DNA from: Variibacter gotjawalensis
GTDB lineage: Bacteria > Pseudomonadota > Alphaproteobacteria > Rhizobiales > Xanthobacteraceae
Direction: 5' to 3'
Length of the DNA: 64,000 bases
Assembly: GCF_002355335.1 (NCBI RefSeq)
Contig: NZ_AP014946.1
Span: 697,501 to 761,500 of the forward strand
In this document: piece by piece, positions 1 to 8,342 of the stretch
Layout of the letters: every line of letters begins with the position of its first letter
Numbering within the stretch: the first letter of the stretch is position 1
Made by a program: the position numbers and the translations under genes
Notes under the pieces: generated by a model
What the model was told of the DNA's origin: nothing
Database searches by the model: none
The model's input: only the letters and a program-made list of their open reading frames with translations

Positions 1-1
1 A

Positions 2-967
2 GTTGTCGTCGCGCTCTCGGATATCGGCAAATACGTCTCCGTCGACGTCCAGTCGGCGGACACGCAGGTCGCCGACAACAAAGGCCCGAGCAAGGATGAC
101 GACGAAGAGGAAGAAGATAACGGCGGCGGCGTTCGCCTGCAGCAGAGCATTTACGAAACCGCTCTGCGCCAGGGCGTTCCACGCCCACTCATTGATGCGT
201 TCGTTCGCGTCTATTCGACCGACATCAACTTCCAGCGCAAGGTGCAGCCGGGCGATTCGCTCGAACTCGTCTATCCGGGTGAAGACGACAGCGGCGCGAC
301 CAACGACAAGACCGAGTTGCTCTACGCATCGCTCACCATCGGCGGCGAAACGCGCCGTTACTACCGCTTCCTCGCGCCCGATGACAACGTCGTCGACTAC
401 TTCGACGAAGGCGGCAAAAGCTCCAAGAAATTCCTCGTCCGCAAACCGATCGACGGCGGCGCGATGCGCTCCCCGTATGGTTGGCGGCGTCACCCGATCC
501 TCGGCTACTCGAAAATGCACACCGGCGTTGACTGGGCCGCGCCGCGCGGCACGCAAATCTACGCATCCGGTAACGGCGTGATCGAAAAGGCCGGCTGGGA
601 AGGCGGCTACGGCAAATACATCCGCGTCAAACACGCGAACGGCTACGAGACCGCTTACGGCCACATGTCCGGCTTCGCACGCGGCATCTCGGTCGGAACC
701 CGCGTCCGCCAAGGCCAGCTGATCGGCTATGTCGGCTCGACCGGTCTCTCCACCGGCCCGCATGTCCACTACGAGGTGCTCGTCAACGGCCGCTTCGTCG
801 ATCCGGTCCGCATAAAGCTGCCGCGTGGCCGCGCCCTCGAAGGCAACGCAATGGCATCGTTCGAGCGCGAGCGCGCCAAGATCGACGCGATCATCAATCG
901 TTCGCCGACCGAAGCGACCGAGGCACAGCAGACGCGCCGCCGCGAAGCATCGAGCCGCCGGCGCTAA
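2..967 (+). CDS. M23 family metallopeptidase, 5' end cut by window
   Basis: This is the 3' part of a cell-wall peptidase gene; the reading frame is already open at base 2 and the start lies outside the window. The C-terminal half is a LytM/M23 domain: HTGVD holds the zinc-binding HxxxD, followed by YGHMSG and the HVHYEV strand with the last zinc ligand pair. M23 enzymes cleave peptide crosslinks of peptidoglycan in the periplasm. An acidic run (DDDEEEED, about bases 95-120) precedes the domain, and the tail is basic and rich in Arg. All metal ligands are present, so it is probably an active enzyme rather than an EnvC-like activator. The next gene starts 3 bases downstream. Confidence 0.9.
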   Translation, partial: VVVALSDIGKYVSVDVQSADTQVADNKGPSKDDDEEEEDNGGGVRLQQSIYETALRQGVPRPLIDAFVRVYSTDINFQRKVQPGDSLELVYPGEDDSGATNDKTELLYASLTIGGETRRYYRFLAPDDNVVDYFDEGGKSSKKFLVRKPIDGGAMRSPYGWRRHPILGYSKMHTGVDWAAPRGTQIYASGNGVIEKAGWEGGYGKYIRVKHANGYETAYGHMSGFARGISVGTRVRQGQLIGYVGSTGLSTGPHVHYEVLVNGRFVDPVRIKLPRGRALEGNAMASFERERAKIDAIINRSPTEATEAQQTRRREASSRRR

Positions 968-970
968 ATC

Positions 971-1678
971 GTGCCGTGGCTTCGCTACGCCGCGATCGCA
1001 TTTCCGGCTCTCTTGCTTCTCACGCTGTGGCGCTCGCCGCTCGCTGAACAGCTCCGTCCCACCATTCGATTCGGGGTGCCGCTAGGCGAGTTCGTTCGCG
1101 CTTGGCTGCCTGAAGGCATCGTGCTCGCCGTCGTTGCATTCTTCTCGCACCGCGTTTTCGCGCTCCGAGCCGAACCACCGACACCACCATCCGTTTCGGC
1201 CGCCCTCACCTACATCGCGATCTGGCTGTGCGCTTGGGCGCTCGGCGTACTGCTCCCCGGTTGGCTGATGTTCGGCCCGCTCGGCGAAACGTGGCGCCTG
1301 GCGAAAGACGTCGCAATCGCCGGCGGCCTCGGCGGCACCTTCGTCGCCGGGGGAATTCTCGTCAGCCACGGTCTGGCCTACGGAGCCGCCGCCTTCGCCG
1401 CGATGTGGCTCGGCGCCGGCCTCCTCGCCTGGCGCATGCCGAGGATGATCGCGCTCGCGCGCTACGGCTCGCAATCTGACCGACCGAGCATCGATCCGGC
1501 ACGCATCATTGGCGTGACGGCTTTGATCGGCGCGAGCTATTGGCTATGGCAATTCCTGCTGAGTTACAGCGCGCCGGGTCTCGCCAACTATTTTGCCGAT
1601 GCGGCCGGCACGCTGCTGCTTCTCGGCCTCTACGCCGTCATGCTTGAACCACGTCCCCGTCCCGCAACTGCAACTTGA
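971..1678 (+). CDS. Hypothetical multi-pass membrane protein
   Basis: The 235-residue product has a GTG start 3 bases after the M23 stop, so the two are probably cotranscribed. It has about six hydrophobic stretches, the first at residues 5-18, then near 45-58, 78-100, 112-130, 135-155 and a pair at the C-terminus. This predicts an inner-membrane protein. No enzymatic motif or named family was recognised. A charged loop (RYGSQSDRPSIDPAR) precedes the last two segments. Function unknown; coupling to the peptidase gene suggests an envelope role, but that is only a context guess. Confidence 0.75.
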   Translation: MPWLRYAAIAFPALLLLTLWRSPLAEQLRPTIRFGVPLGEFVRAWLPEGIVLAVVAFFSHRVFALRAEPPTPPSVSAALTYIAIWLCAWALGVLLPGWLMFGPLGETWRLAKDVAIAGGLGGTFVAGGILVSHGLAYGAAAFAAMWLGAGLLAWRMPRMIALARYGSQSDRPSIDPARIIGVTALIGASYWLWQFLLSYSAPGLANYFADAAGTLLLLGLYAVMLEPRPRPATAT

Positions 1679-1687
1679 GAGGCCACG

Positions 1688-2038
1688 ATGGTTTTCGTGA
1701 TCGACCGTGCAACTTGGACCGAGAATACAACCCACTGGCAGGGTGAAATCGAAGGCGCGGCTTACGGCATGCCCTATTCGATCATCTTCTTCGGCAAAGA
1801 CGCCATCGGCTCAGGTCCTCGCCTCCACACGCATCCGTATCTCGAAACATTCATCGTCCGCACCGGACGCGCGCTATTCACGCTCGGCGACAAGGAGATC
1901 GAGGCGACAGCCGGTCAAGTGCTCGTCGCTCCGGCAGGCACTCCGCACAAGTTCAAGAATCTCGGCCCCGGCCTGCTGGAGACCATCGACATCCACGCGA
2001 GCGACCGCTTCGAAACAACGTGGCTAGAGCAATCTTAA
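1688..2038 (+). CDS. Small cupin-domain protein
   Basis: A single-domain cupin of 116 residues. Cupin motif 1 reads GPRLHTHPYLETFIVRTG, with the His-x-His and Glu metal ligands. Motif 2 is PAGTPHKFKNLG with the last His. Such proteins bind a metal in a beta-barrel and act as isomerases, dioxygenases or small-molecule sensors; substrate cannot be told from sequence. A GAGAGG sits just before the ATG. The gene ends 4 bases inside the oppositely oriented GntR gene, so the two converge tail to tail. It may share a pathway with the two GntR regulators, but nothing in the sequence proves it. Confidence 0.85.
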   Translation: MVFVIDRATWTENTTHWQGEIEGAAYGMPYSIIFFGKDAIGSGPRLHTHPYLETFIVRTGRALFTLGDKEIEATAGQVLVAPAGTPHKFKNLGPGLLETIDIHASDRFETTWLEQS

Positions 2039-2760
2039 GCCAGCGATCCGCCTTCGAGCGCGGTGCCGACGCGCATCCGGCTTTGCAGAAGATGATTCGC
2101 CATCGCGGCTTTCGCGGCTTCGCTATCGCCGCGTTCGATCGCATCGACGACAGCTTCATGCTCCGCGATCGTCACGCGCACGACGCGCTCCGGCATCTCA
2201 CGCGCCAGCCGCGCGAACTGGAGATGCACGTTCATCTCCTCGAACGACCGAATCATCACGCGGTTGCGCGATGCGTGGAGCACCGCGCGGTGAAACATGA
2301 CGTCGGTCTTGAAGATCGCGTAGTTCTCAGCCGGGATGCCGCTCGGCCGGCTGACGCGCGGAGCATCCGTCAGCAACTCGCGCAAACTATCCATCGACGC
2401 GTGCATGCGCGCGATCTCGTCGGCCGGGCGATGTATTGCAGCTTCGCCCGCAGCCCACGGCTCCATCAGCGAACGGAAACGCCAAGCTTCCTCGAACCAC
2501 GCATTGTCGGGCACCGGTGCAATCGAGTAGCCGACATATGAATTGGCAACCGCAAGTTTGACGGCGGCGAGCTTCGCCAATGCCTCGCGCACCGGAGACG
2601 AACTGACGCCAAGCTCGCGTGCAAGCGCATCGATGTTCAGCTTAGCGCCAGGGCCGTAATGCTGCTCGATGATGCGCCCGAGCAAAACATCGTAAATCTG
2701 ATCCGCAAGACCGCGGCGAGAGATGGCCTGATGTCCCCGCGCCTCGTCCGTCAGCGTCAT
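2035..2760 (-). CDS. GntR family regulator, FadR (FCD) subfamily, copy 1
   Basis: 241 residues. The N-terminal winged helix (about residues 15-85) contains LARELGVSSSPVREALAKL, the usual GntR recognition segment. The C-terminal FCD ligand domain shows MFHRAVLHASRN and a closing EHEAVVDAIERGD followed by the terminal His helix, which supply metal and ligand-binding residues. FCD regulators usually repress transport or catabolic genes for organic acids. Its ATG overlaps the stop of the upstream GntR gene (TCAT on the plus strand), so both are translated from one message. The target genes are not evident; the cupin gene is the nearest candidate. Confidence 0.88.
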   Translation of the reverse strand: MTLTDEARGHQAISRRGLADQIYDVLLGRIIEQHYGPGAKLNIDALARELGVSSSPVREALAKLAAVKLAVANSYVGYSIAPVPDNAWFEEAWRFRSLMEPWAAGEAAIHRPADEIARMHASMDSLRELLTDAPRVSRPSGIPAENYAIFKTDVMFHRAVLHASRNRVMIRSFEEMNVHLQFARLAREMPERVVRVTIAEHEAVVDAIERGDSEAAKAAMANHLLQSRMRVGTALEGGSLA

Positions 2761-3452
2761 GGCGTTTGTCCGAGCGCTTGCCGAAACAACGCCGCCGGAT
2801 CGAACGCCGTGGCGAATGCGTGCGTTTCCTCGATGTGGGCACGCAACGCTTGCTCGGCATTGGCCGCCTCGCCGCGCTCGACCGCAACAACAATCGCACC
2901 GTGCTCGTTCATCACGCGGCAGTTCCGCGCCGCACCGCTATAAAATAAACGCGCGTAGTGCAGATGCGGCTGCAGGTCGCGATACGCGCGGATGGTGACG
3001 CGGTTGCCCGTCCCTTCAACGATGGCGGCGTGAAATTCTTTGTCGGCATCGTGCATCATCCGGAACGCGCCGAACGTGAGCGATTCGCCGGTCACGTCCG
3101 CGCGCACCGCCGCACGCATGCGCCGCAACGTCTCGGTCGGCCGCTGTCGGGCGATCAGCCCCACGGCCGATGTCTCGATCAGCAATCGATAACTGAGAAG
3201 CTCTTCCATCCACGCGGCATCGGGCGGCGAAGTGACGGTGAAATACTCCCCGCAAGGTGAGAGCGTCACGAGGCCGTCCCGCGCCAGCCGCGCGGCAGCG
3301 GCTCGCAGCGGGGGAAGCGAAACCGCGAATTCTTCTGCCAAAGCGCCAAGCCCGAGCCGTTCGCCGGCCTTGTAATGCTGGTCGACGATTTGGCCGGTCA
3401 GAGCCTCATGCAAGCGCCCGGCTTGCAGTCGGCTCGAAATATCGAGGCGCAT
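2757..3452 (-). CDS. GntR family regulator, FadR (FCD) subfamily, copy 2
   Basis: 231 residues and first gene of a two-regulator operon. The helix-turn-helix (LGALAEEFAVSLPPLRAAAARL) is more diverged than in its partner: the usual PVREAL is replaced by PPLRAA. The FCD domain keeps DKEFHAAIVEGTGNR and NEHGAIVVAVERGE. The pair looks like an old tandem duplication whose products might form heterodimers; this is inference. A perfect 14-base palindrome at 3507-3520, about 55 bases upstream of the start, is a candidate operator for self-regulation. Confidence 0.85.
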   Translation of the reverse strand: MRLDISSRLQAGRLHEALTGQIVDQHYKAGERLGLGALAEEFAVSLPPLRAAAARLARDGLVTLSPCGEYFTVTSPPDAAWMEELLSYRLLIETSAVGLIARQRPTETLRRMRAAVRADVTGESLTFGAFRMMHDADKEFHAAIVEGTGNRVTIRAYRDLQPHLHYARLFYSGAARNCRVMNEHGAIVVAVERGEAANAEQALRAHIEETHAFATAFDPAALFRQALGQTP

Positions 3453-3506
3453 GGCCCATCCCGATCAGAGCCCCACCGTCCCGCTCACGGCGCGCTCGCT
3501 ATCGTG

Positions 3507-3520
3507 GATCATGCATGATC
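3507..3520. promoter_or_regulatory. Perfect palindrome, candidate GntR operator
   Basis: GATCATGCATGATC is a perfect 14-base inverted repeat in the 177-base gap upstream of the two-gene GntR operon. FadR-type regulators bind short palindromes near their own promoters, so this is a plausible autoregulatory site. No binding data are visible from sequence. Confidence 0.4.
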
Positions 3521-3629
3521 GAGGATCGGCGCGCAATCTGAAGTAGAGACGAGCGACGGCGTAGCGCGCGCCCGACAGCGACTAAATCTATGAAAAAACT
3601 ATAATTTCGCCAGTTAACGGTCTCGGAGA

Positions 3630-3992
3630 CTAATCCGCCAGCAGCCCAAGCTCGCGCTGAACCCGCTTCGTGAGTTTCGCTGCGATCAGCCGGTGGGCTT
3701 CGCGCAGATAGTCCTTCAGGGCCGCATCGTCGACGCTCTCGTCGCCGTGACGCTGGATCCACTTCAGTCCGCGCGAGGCGAGATAGGGGGCGGGCTTGCA
3801 GCCTTCCTGCTCGGACAAAATCTCGAACGCCAGATCCGAAACCTTGAAGCTGACCCGGAACGGCTCGTCGTCCTCGCGCGCCAAAGCGAAGACTTTGCCG
3901 CCGACTTTCCAGACATGTGCGTCGCTCCACTGCACGCTGTGCGTCGCGCGCGGAAGCTTTTTGCAAAAGGCGTTGTACTGCTTGAGGTTCAC
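3630..3992 (-). CDS. MmcQ/YjbR family DNA-binding-like protein
   Basis: 120 residues from a GTG start. The open frame extends further upstream to 4223, but the extension is low complexity, overlaps the start region of the divergent DUF1203 gene and does not look like protein. The chosen start gives VNLKQYNAFCKKLP, the usual beginning of this family, preceded by CGGAG. Typical features are HVWKVGGKVFAL, FRVSFKVSD and the late YLREAHRLIAAKL helix. The family has a CyaY-like fold and is described as DNA-binding-like; its role is unknown. Confidence 0.85.
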   Translation of the reverse strand: MNLKQYNAFCKKLPRATHSVQWSDAHVWKVGGKVFALAREDDEPFRVSFKVSDLAFEILSEQEGCKPAPYLASRGLKWIQRHGDESVDDAALKDYLREAHRLIAAKLTKRVQRELGLLAD

Positions 3993-4097
3993 GCTCCGAG
4001 AATAATCCGCGCCGCCGTCTCGGCACAACCGCAAGCAGGAAACGGGTGGGTTTGACGCCGATCGCACGCGCATAGTTCGCGCAGATCGGAGATGACC

Positions 4098-4523
4098 ATG
4101 ACCGTGCATTTCAAAGCTCTTCCCACCGAGACCGTGCGATCCCTTCAAAATGGCAGCGCCGACGCCTACGGCCTTACGCCTGAGCGGCGAGTCTCGGAAG
4201 GCGGCACCATTCCGTGCCGTCATTGCTTAAAGCACGTCGCAACCGGCGAGCCGTATCTGGTGCTCGCCTTCCGTCCATTCCCTGGACTTCAACCGTACGC
4301 AGAGACTGGGCCGATCTTTCTTCACGCAGAGCCGTGCGAAGCAAGCAAACCAACTGGCGACGTTCCCGAAATTCTTTCGAGCCCGGATTACATCGTGCGC
4401 GGATATGGATCGGACGATCGCATCGTCTACGGCACCGGCGAAGTCACGCCGACGGACAAGATCTCGACACGAGCCGAAGAACTGCTGAAGCGCGACGACG
4501 TCGCGTACGTGCACGTCCGTTAG
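4098..4523 (+). CDS. DUF1203 family protein, probably C-terminally truncated
   Basis: A DUF1203 protein of 141 residues. The second ATG (4098) is preferred because GGAG ends 6 bases before it; the first ATG (4092) has no room for a ribosome site. Seen motifs include IPCRHCLKHV, FLHAEPCEA and YGTGEV. The frame meets TAG at 4521-4523, but the next codons, read in the same frame to TAA at 4563-4565, give ARNNCYQCRIDAA, which as I recall is the conserved end of this family. A single TCG to TAG change would explain it. The protein may be non-functional, or the stop may be a sequence error or read through. No function is known for the family. Confidence 0.75.
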   Translation: MTVHFKALPTETVRSLQNGSADAYGLTPERRVSEGGTIPCRHCLKHVATGEPYLVLAFRPFPGLQPYAETGPIFLHAEPCEASKPTGDVPEILSSPDYIVRGYGSDDRIVYGTGEVTPTDKISTRAEELLKRDDVAYVHVR

Positions 4524-4584
4524 GCGCGCAACAACTGCTACCAGTGCCGGATCGACGCCGCGTAACGCGTTGCTCTGACCAAAA

Positions 4585-4634
4585 GAAAGGCCCTCCGGGC
4601 GGGCAGTGCCGCCGAGTAGGGCCTTTCGCTCTAT
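4585..4634 (-). terminator. Intrinsic terminator of clpB
   Basis: The arms GAAAGGCCCT (4585-4594) and AGGGCCTTTC (4618-4627) form a 10-base-pair stem with a GC-rich loop. Read on the minus strand it is followed by TTTT (from 4581-4584), fitting a rho-independent terminator about 20 bases after the clpB stop. Confidence 0.75.
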
Positions 4635-4644
4635 TCACATGCGA

Positions 4645-7281
4645 TCAGTGCAGTTTGCGCTTCTGCGGCGGATCGAACTGCGTGATCTCGGCGGTCTGCA
4701 ACGCCTTCCCGTTGAAGGTGAGCACGTTGCCTTCTTCCGAAATCTTGACCTTTTCGCCGTCACGCACGGTGCCGGCGAGGATCATTTCGGCGAGCGGGTC
4801 TTGCACTGATTTCTGGATCACGCGCTTGAGCGGGCGCGCGCCATAGGCCGGATCCCAACCTTTCTCGGCAAGCCAAGCGACAGCCTTCTTGTCGAGCGTG
4901 AGAACGATCTTGCGATCTTCCAAAAGCTTCGCGAGACGTGCGAGCTGGATATCGACGATCGCGCCCATCTCTTCCCGCTTGAGACGATGGAAGAGAATGA
5001 TCTCGTCCACGCGGTTCAAGAATTCCGGACGGAACGCTGAACGCACCACGCTCATGACTTCGTTGCGGACCTTGTCGGTGTCCTCACCATCCGGCTGGTT
5101 GACGAGGAATTCCGCGCCGAGGTTCGACGTCATGATGATCAGCGTGTTGCGGAAATCGACGGTGCGACCCTGACCGTCGGTCAGACGGCCGTCGTCAAGC
5201 ACCTGCAACAGAACGTTGAACACGTCCGGATGCGCTTTCTCGATCTCGTCGAACAGCACGACCTGATAGGGCCGCCGCCGCACCGCTTCCGTCAGCGCAC
5301 CACCCTCGTCGTAGCCGACATAGCCCGGAGGTGCACCGATCAGTCGCGCCACGGAGTGCTTCTCCATGAACTCCGACATATCCATGCGCACCATCGCGGT
5401 CTCGTCGTCGAACAGATACGACGCGAGCGCCTTGGTCAGCTCGGTTTTGCCGACGCCGGTCGGGCCTAAGAACATGAACGAGCCGATCGGCCGGTTCGGA
5501 TCCTGCAAGCCCGCACGGGCACGACGCACCGCGGTCGAAACTGCTTTCACCGCATCGGCCTGGCCGACGACGCGCGTGGCCAGCTCCTGCTCCATGCGCA
5601 GCAGCTTCTCCCGCTCTCCTTCCAGCATCGTGTCGACCGGAACGCCGGTCCAGCGCGAGACGACTTGCGCGACATGGTTCTGCGTCACGGCCTCGTCGAC
5701 CAGATCGCCCTTATCGCCCTTCTCCTCGATCGCTTTGACCTGCTTCTCGAGCTCCGGGATCTTGCCGTAGGCGAGCTCACCGGCACGCTGATATTCGCCG
5801 CGGCGTTGCGCTTCCGCGAGTTCGTTGCGCGCTGCATCGAGTTCGCTCTTCAGCTTCTGCGCGTTCGAAAGCTTGTCCTTCTCGGCACGCCAGCGCTGCG
5901 TCAGCGTCGCCGACTGCTCTTCGAGACCCGCGAGTTCCTTCTCGAGCCGCTTAAGGCGATCCTTGGAGCCCGCATCGGTCTCCTTCTTGAGCGCCTCTTG
6001 CTCGATCTTCAGACGCACGACTTCGCGATCGATCGAGTCGAGCTCTTCCGGCTTCGAGTCGACCTGCATCTTCAGACGCGCCGCTGCTTCATCGACGAGA
6101 TCGATGGCCTTATCGGGCAGGAACCGGTCCGTGATGTAACGGTTCGACAACGTCGCGGCCGCGACGATCGCAGCGTCCGTGATACGCACGCCGTGGTGGA
6201 GTTCGTACTTCTCCTTCAGGCCACGCAGGATCGAAACCGTGTCTTCGACGGTCGGCTCGGAGACGAACACTGGCTGGAAGCGCCGCGCGAGCGCAGCGTC
6301 CTTCTCGACGTGCTTTCGATACTCGTCGAGCGTGGTCGCGCCGATACAGTGCAGCTCGCCGCGCGCAAGCGCCGGCTTCAGCAGGTTCGACGCATCCATC
6401 GCGCCGTCCGCCTTACCGGCGCCGACCAGCGTATGCATTTCGTCGATGAACAGCACGATGCCGCCTTCGGCCGCAGTCACTTCCTGCAGCACGGCTTTCA
6501 GCCGCTCCTCGAACTCGCCGCGATACTTCGCGCCCGCGATCAGCGCGCCCATGTCGAGCGACAGCAGCTTCTTGTCACGCAGCGAATCCGGCACGTCGCC
6601 GTTGATCATGCGCAGCGCCAAGCCTTCGACGATGGCGGTCTTGCCGACGCCGGGCTCGCCGATCAGCACGGGATTGTTCTTGGTCCGGCGCGACAGCACC
6701 TGGATCGTGCGGCGGATTTCCTCGTCTCGGCCGATGACCGGGTCGAGTTTGCCGTCGCGCGCGGCTTGCGTGATGTCGCGGGCGTATTTCTTCAAGGCGT
6801 CGTAAGCCTGCTCGGCCGAGGCCGAGTCGGCCGTCCGGCCTTTGCGGAGAGTTTCGATCGCCGTGTTGAGGTTCTGCGGTGAGACGCCGGCGCGGGCCAG
6901 GATCTTGCCGGCCTCGCCTTCCTTTTCCATCGTCAGCGCGAGCAGAAGCCGCTCGACCGTGACGAAGCTGTCGCCCGCCTTCTGCGCGATCTTCTCGGCG
7001 TTGTCGAAGACGCGCGCGAGCGCCGGCGCCAGGTAGACCTGGCCGGCACCCGATCCCGAAACACTCGGCATTTTGTCGAGAGCGGCCTCGGTCGCCGCCA
7101 ATGCTTCGCGCGAGCGTCCGCCCGCGCGGTCGATGAGGCCGGCCGCCAGCCCCTCGGGATCGTCCAGCAGCACCTTGAGCAGGTGCTCGGTGCCGAATTG
7201 CTGATGCCCTTCACGCAGCGCAAGAGATTGTGCGGACTGCACAAATCCACGCGAACGTTCGGTGAATTTCTCAAAGTTCAT
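4645..7281 (-). CDS. clpB: ATP-dependent disaggregase ClpB
   Basis: 878 residues, the usual ClpB length. ClpB is a hexameric AAA+ machine that threads aggregated proteins through its pore and works with DnaK. The N-terminal Clp-N repeats (residues 1-145) are followed by AAA-1 with Walker A GEPGVGKT near residue 206 and Walker B FIDEMHTL, a long coiled-coil middle domain (about 400-530), and AAA-2 with GPTGVGKT near 610 and [13 protein letters not shown]. The middle domain separates it from ClpA/ClpC. A GAGGGAG sits 7 bases before the ATG. It is monocistronic with its own terminator. Heat-shock control is expected, but I did not identify a convincing sigma-32 site. Confidence 0.97.
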   Translation of the reverse strand: MNFEKFTERSRGFVQSAQSLALREGHQQFGTEHLLKVLLDDPEGLAAGLIDRAGGRSREALAATEAALDKMPSVSGSGAGQVYLAPALARVFDNAEKIAQKAGDSFVTVERLLLALTMEKEGEAGKILARAGVSPQNLNTAIETLRKGRTADSASAEQAYDALKKYARDITQAARDGKLDPVIGRDEEIRRTIQVLSRRTKNNPVLIGEPGVGKTAIVEGLALRMINGDVPDSLRDKKLLSLDMGALIAGAKYRGEFEERLKAVLQEVTAAEGGIVLFIDEMHTLVGAGKADGAMDASNLLKPALARGELHCIGATTLDEYRKHVEKDAALARRFQPVFVSEPTVEDTVSILRGLKEKYELHHGVRITDAAIVAAATLSNRYITDRFLPDKAIDLVDEAAARLKMQVDSKPEELDSIDREVVRLKIEQEALKKETDAGSKDRLKRLEKELAGLEEQSATLTQRWRAEKDKLSNAQKLKSELDAARNELAEAQRRGEYQRAGELAYGKIPELEKQVKAIEEKGDKGDLVDEAVTQNHVAQVVSRWTGVPVDTMLEGEREKLLRMEQELATRVVGQADAVKAVSTAVRRARAGLQDPNRPIGSFMFLGPTGVGKTELTKALASYLFDDETAMVRMDMSEFMEKHSVARLIGAPPGYVGYDEGGALTEAVRRRPYQVVLFDEIEKAHPDVFNVLLQVLDDGRLTDGQGRTVDFRNTLIIMTSNLGAEFLVNQPDGEDTDKVRNEVMSVVRSAFRPEFLNRVDEIILFHRLKREEMGAIVDIQLARLAKLLEDRKIVLTLDKKAVAWLAEKGWDPAYGARPLKRVIQKSVQDPLAEMILAGTVRDGEKVKISEEGNVLTFNGKALQTAEITQFDPPQKRKLH

Positions 7282-7568
7282 GGCGTTACTCCCTCAGCCT
7301 GTCCGCTCGCCCCGAAGGCGCGAAAATCGAACATCGTCAATGGGTTGGATTTCGTCGCGGCGAGCCGCGCCGATGGATTTTGCTCCCGACAGGGAGCCGT
7401 GGGCCCTCTAGGAGGCGCCCACGAACGCAATATGGGAACCGCCAAACGGACTCGAAAGAGGTGCAGCCTCAGCCGCTTGAGGAATATTGCAACGCAACGA
7501 ACGGACACGATTCTTGTCTTCTCAGCCGCCGGAGAGGGCGATATTCCGAGCGCAACCTGGAGCTTCGG

Positions 7569-8333
7569 ATGACCGCGACCATCGCATCCCTGTACCGCTA
7601 CCCCGTCAAGGGCCTCTCGCCCGAGCCGCTGGAGCGGGCCGAGCTGACGGCAGGTCACTATTTTCCGGGCGACCGGCTGTTCGCGGTCGAGAATGGGCCG
7701 TCCGGCTTCGATGCCGCCGCCCCCGAGCATCAGCCGAAGATCAAGTATCTGATGCTGATGCGGAACGAGCGCCTGGCCGGCCTTCGCACGCGCTATCACG
7801 ACGCGACCCGGGAACTCTCGATCGACAGTGAGGGCCGAGAAGCTGCGCGCGGCGACCTTTCGACGAAGGACGGCCGCCTGACCATCGAGGCCTTCTTCCG
7901 GAAATTCATGCCGGACGAACTGCGCGGCCCGCCGAAGGTCCTCACCGCGCCCGACACCTACCGCTTCACCGACTCGCGCCGTGGCTTTGTCTCGATCCTC
8001 AACCGCGCCTCGATCGCCGAGGTCGAAGGCGCGGTCGGCGCACCGGTCGACGAACTCCGCTTCCGCGCCAACATCTATCTCGAGGGCTGGCCGGCCTGGA
8101 GCGAGTTCATGCTGATCGGCTCGGACCTGACTGTGGGGGGCGTGAAACTCCGCGTCACCAAGCGCATCGAGCGCTGCGCCGCCACCAACGTCGACCCCGT
8201 CACGGCCGCCCGCGACATGAATATTCCGCGCACGCTGATGCAGGCCTTCGGCCACACCGACTGCGGCATTTACTGCGAAGTGATCGAGGGCGGCGAGATG
8301 AAACTGGGCGACAAGATCGCGATCGTGCCGTAA
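7569..8333 (+). CDS. MOSC domain protein
   Basis: 254 residues. The N-terminal beta-barrel (YRYPVKGLSPEPL) and C-terminal MOSC core with RIERCAATNVDP are typical; the conserved Cys in that motif is the presumed sulfur carrier or molybdenum-cofactor ligand. Related proteins are YcbX and the C-terminal domain of Moco sulfurase, linked to Moco-dependent reduction of N-hydroxylated compounds. The ATG at 7569 is preferred because the upstream extension does not resemble the family. The hrpB gene follows after 9 bases. Confidence 0.9.
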   Translation: MTATIASLYRYPVKGLSPEPLERAELTAGHYFPGDRLFAVENGPSGFDAAAPEHQPKIKYLMLMRNERLAGLRTRYHDATRELSIDSEGREAARGDLSTKDGRLTIEAFFRKFMPDELRGPPKVLTAPDTYRFTDSRRGFVSILNRASIAEVEGAVGAPVDELRFRANIYLEGWPAWSEFMLIGSDLTVGGVKLRVTKRIERCAATNVDPVTAARDMNIPRTLMQAFGHTDCGIYCEVIEGGEMKLGDKIAIVP

Positions 8334-8342
8334 CCCCACGGC

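Noticed and set aside
7278-8339. Minus-strand open frame of 353 codons adjoining clpB
   Set aside because: Antisense to the MOSC gene, which has all family motifs on the other strand.
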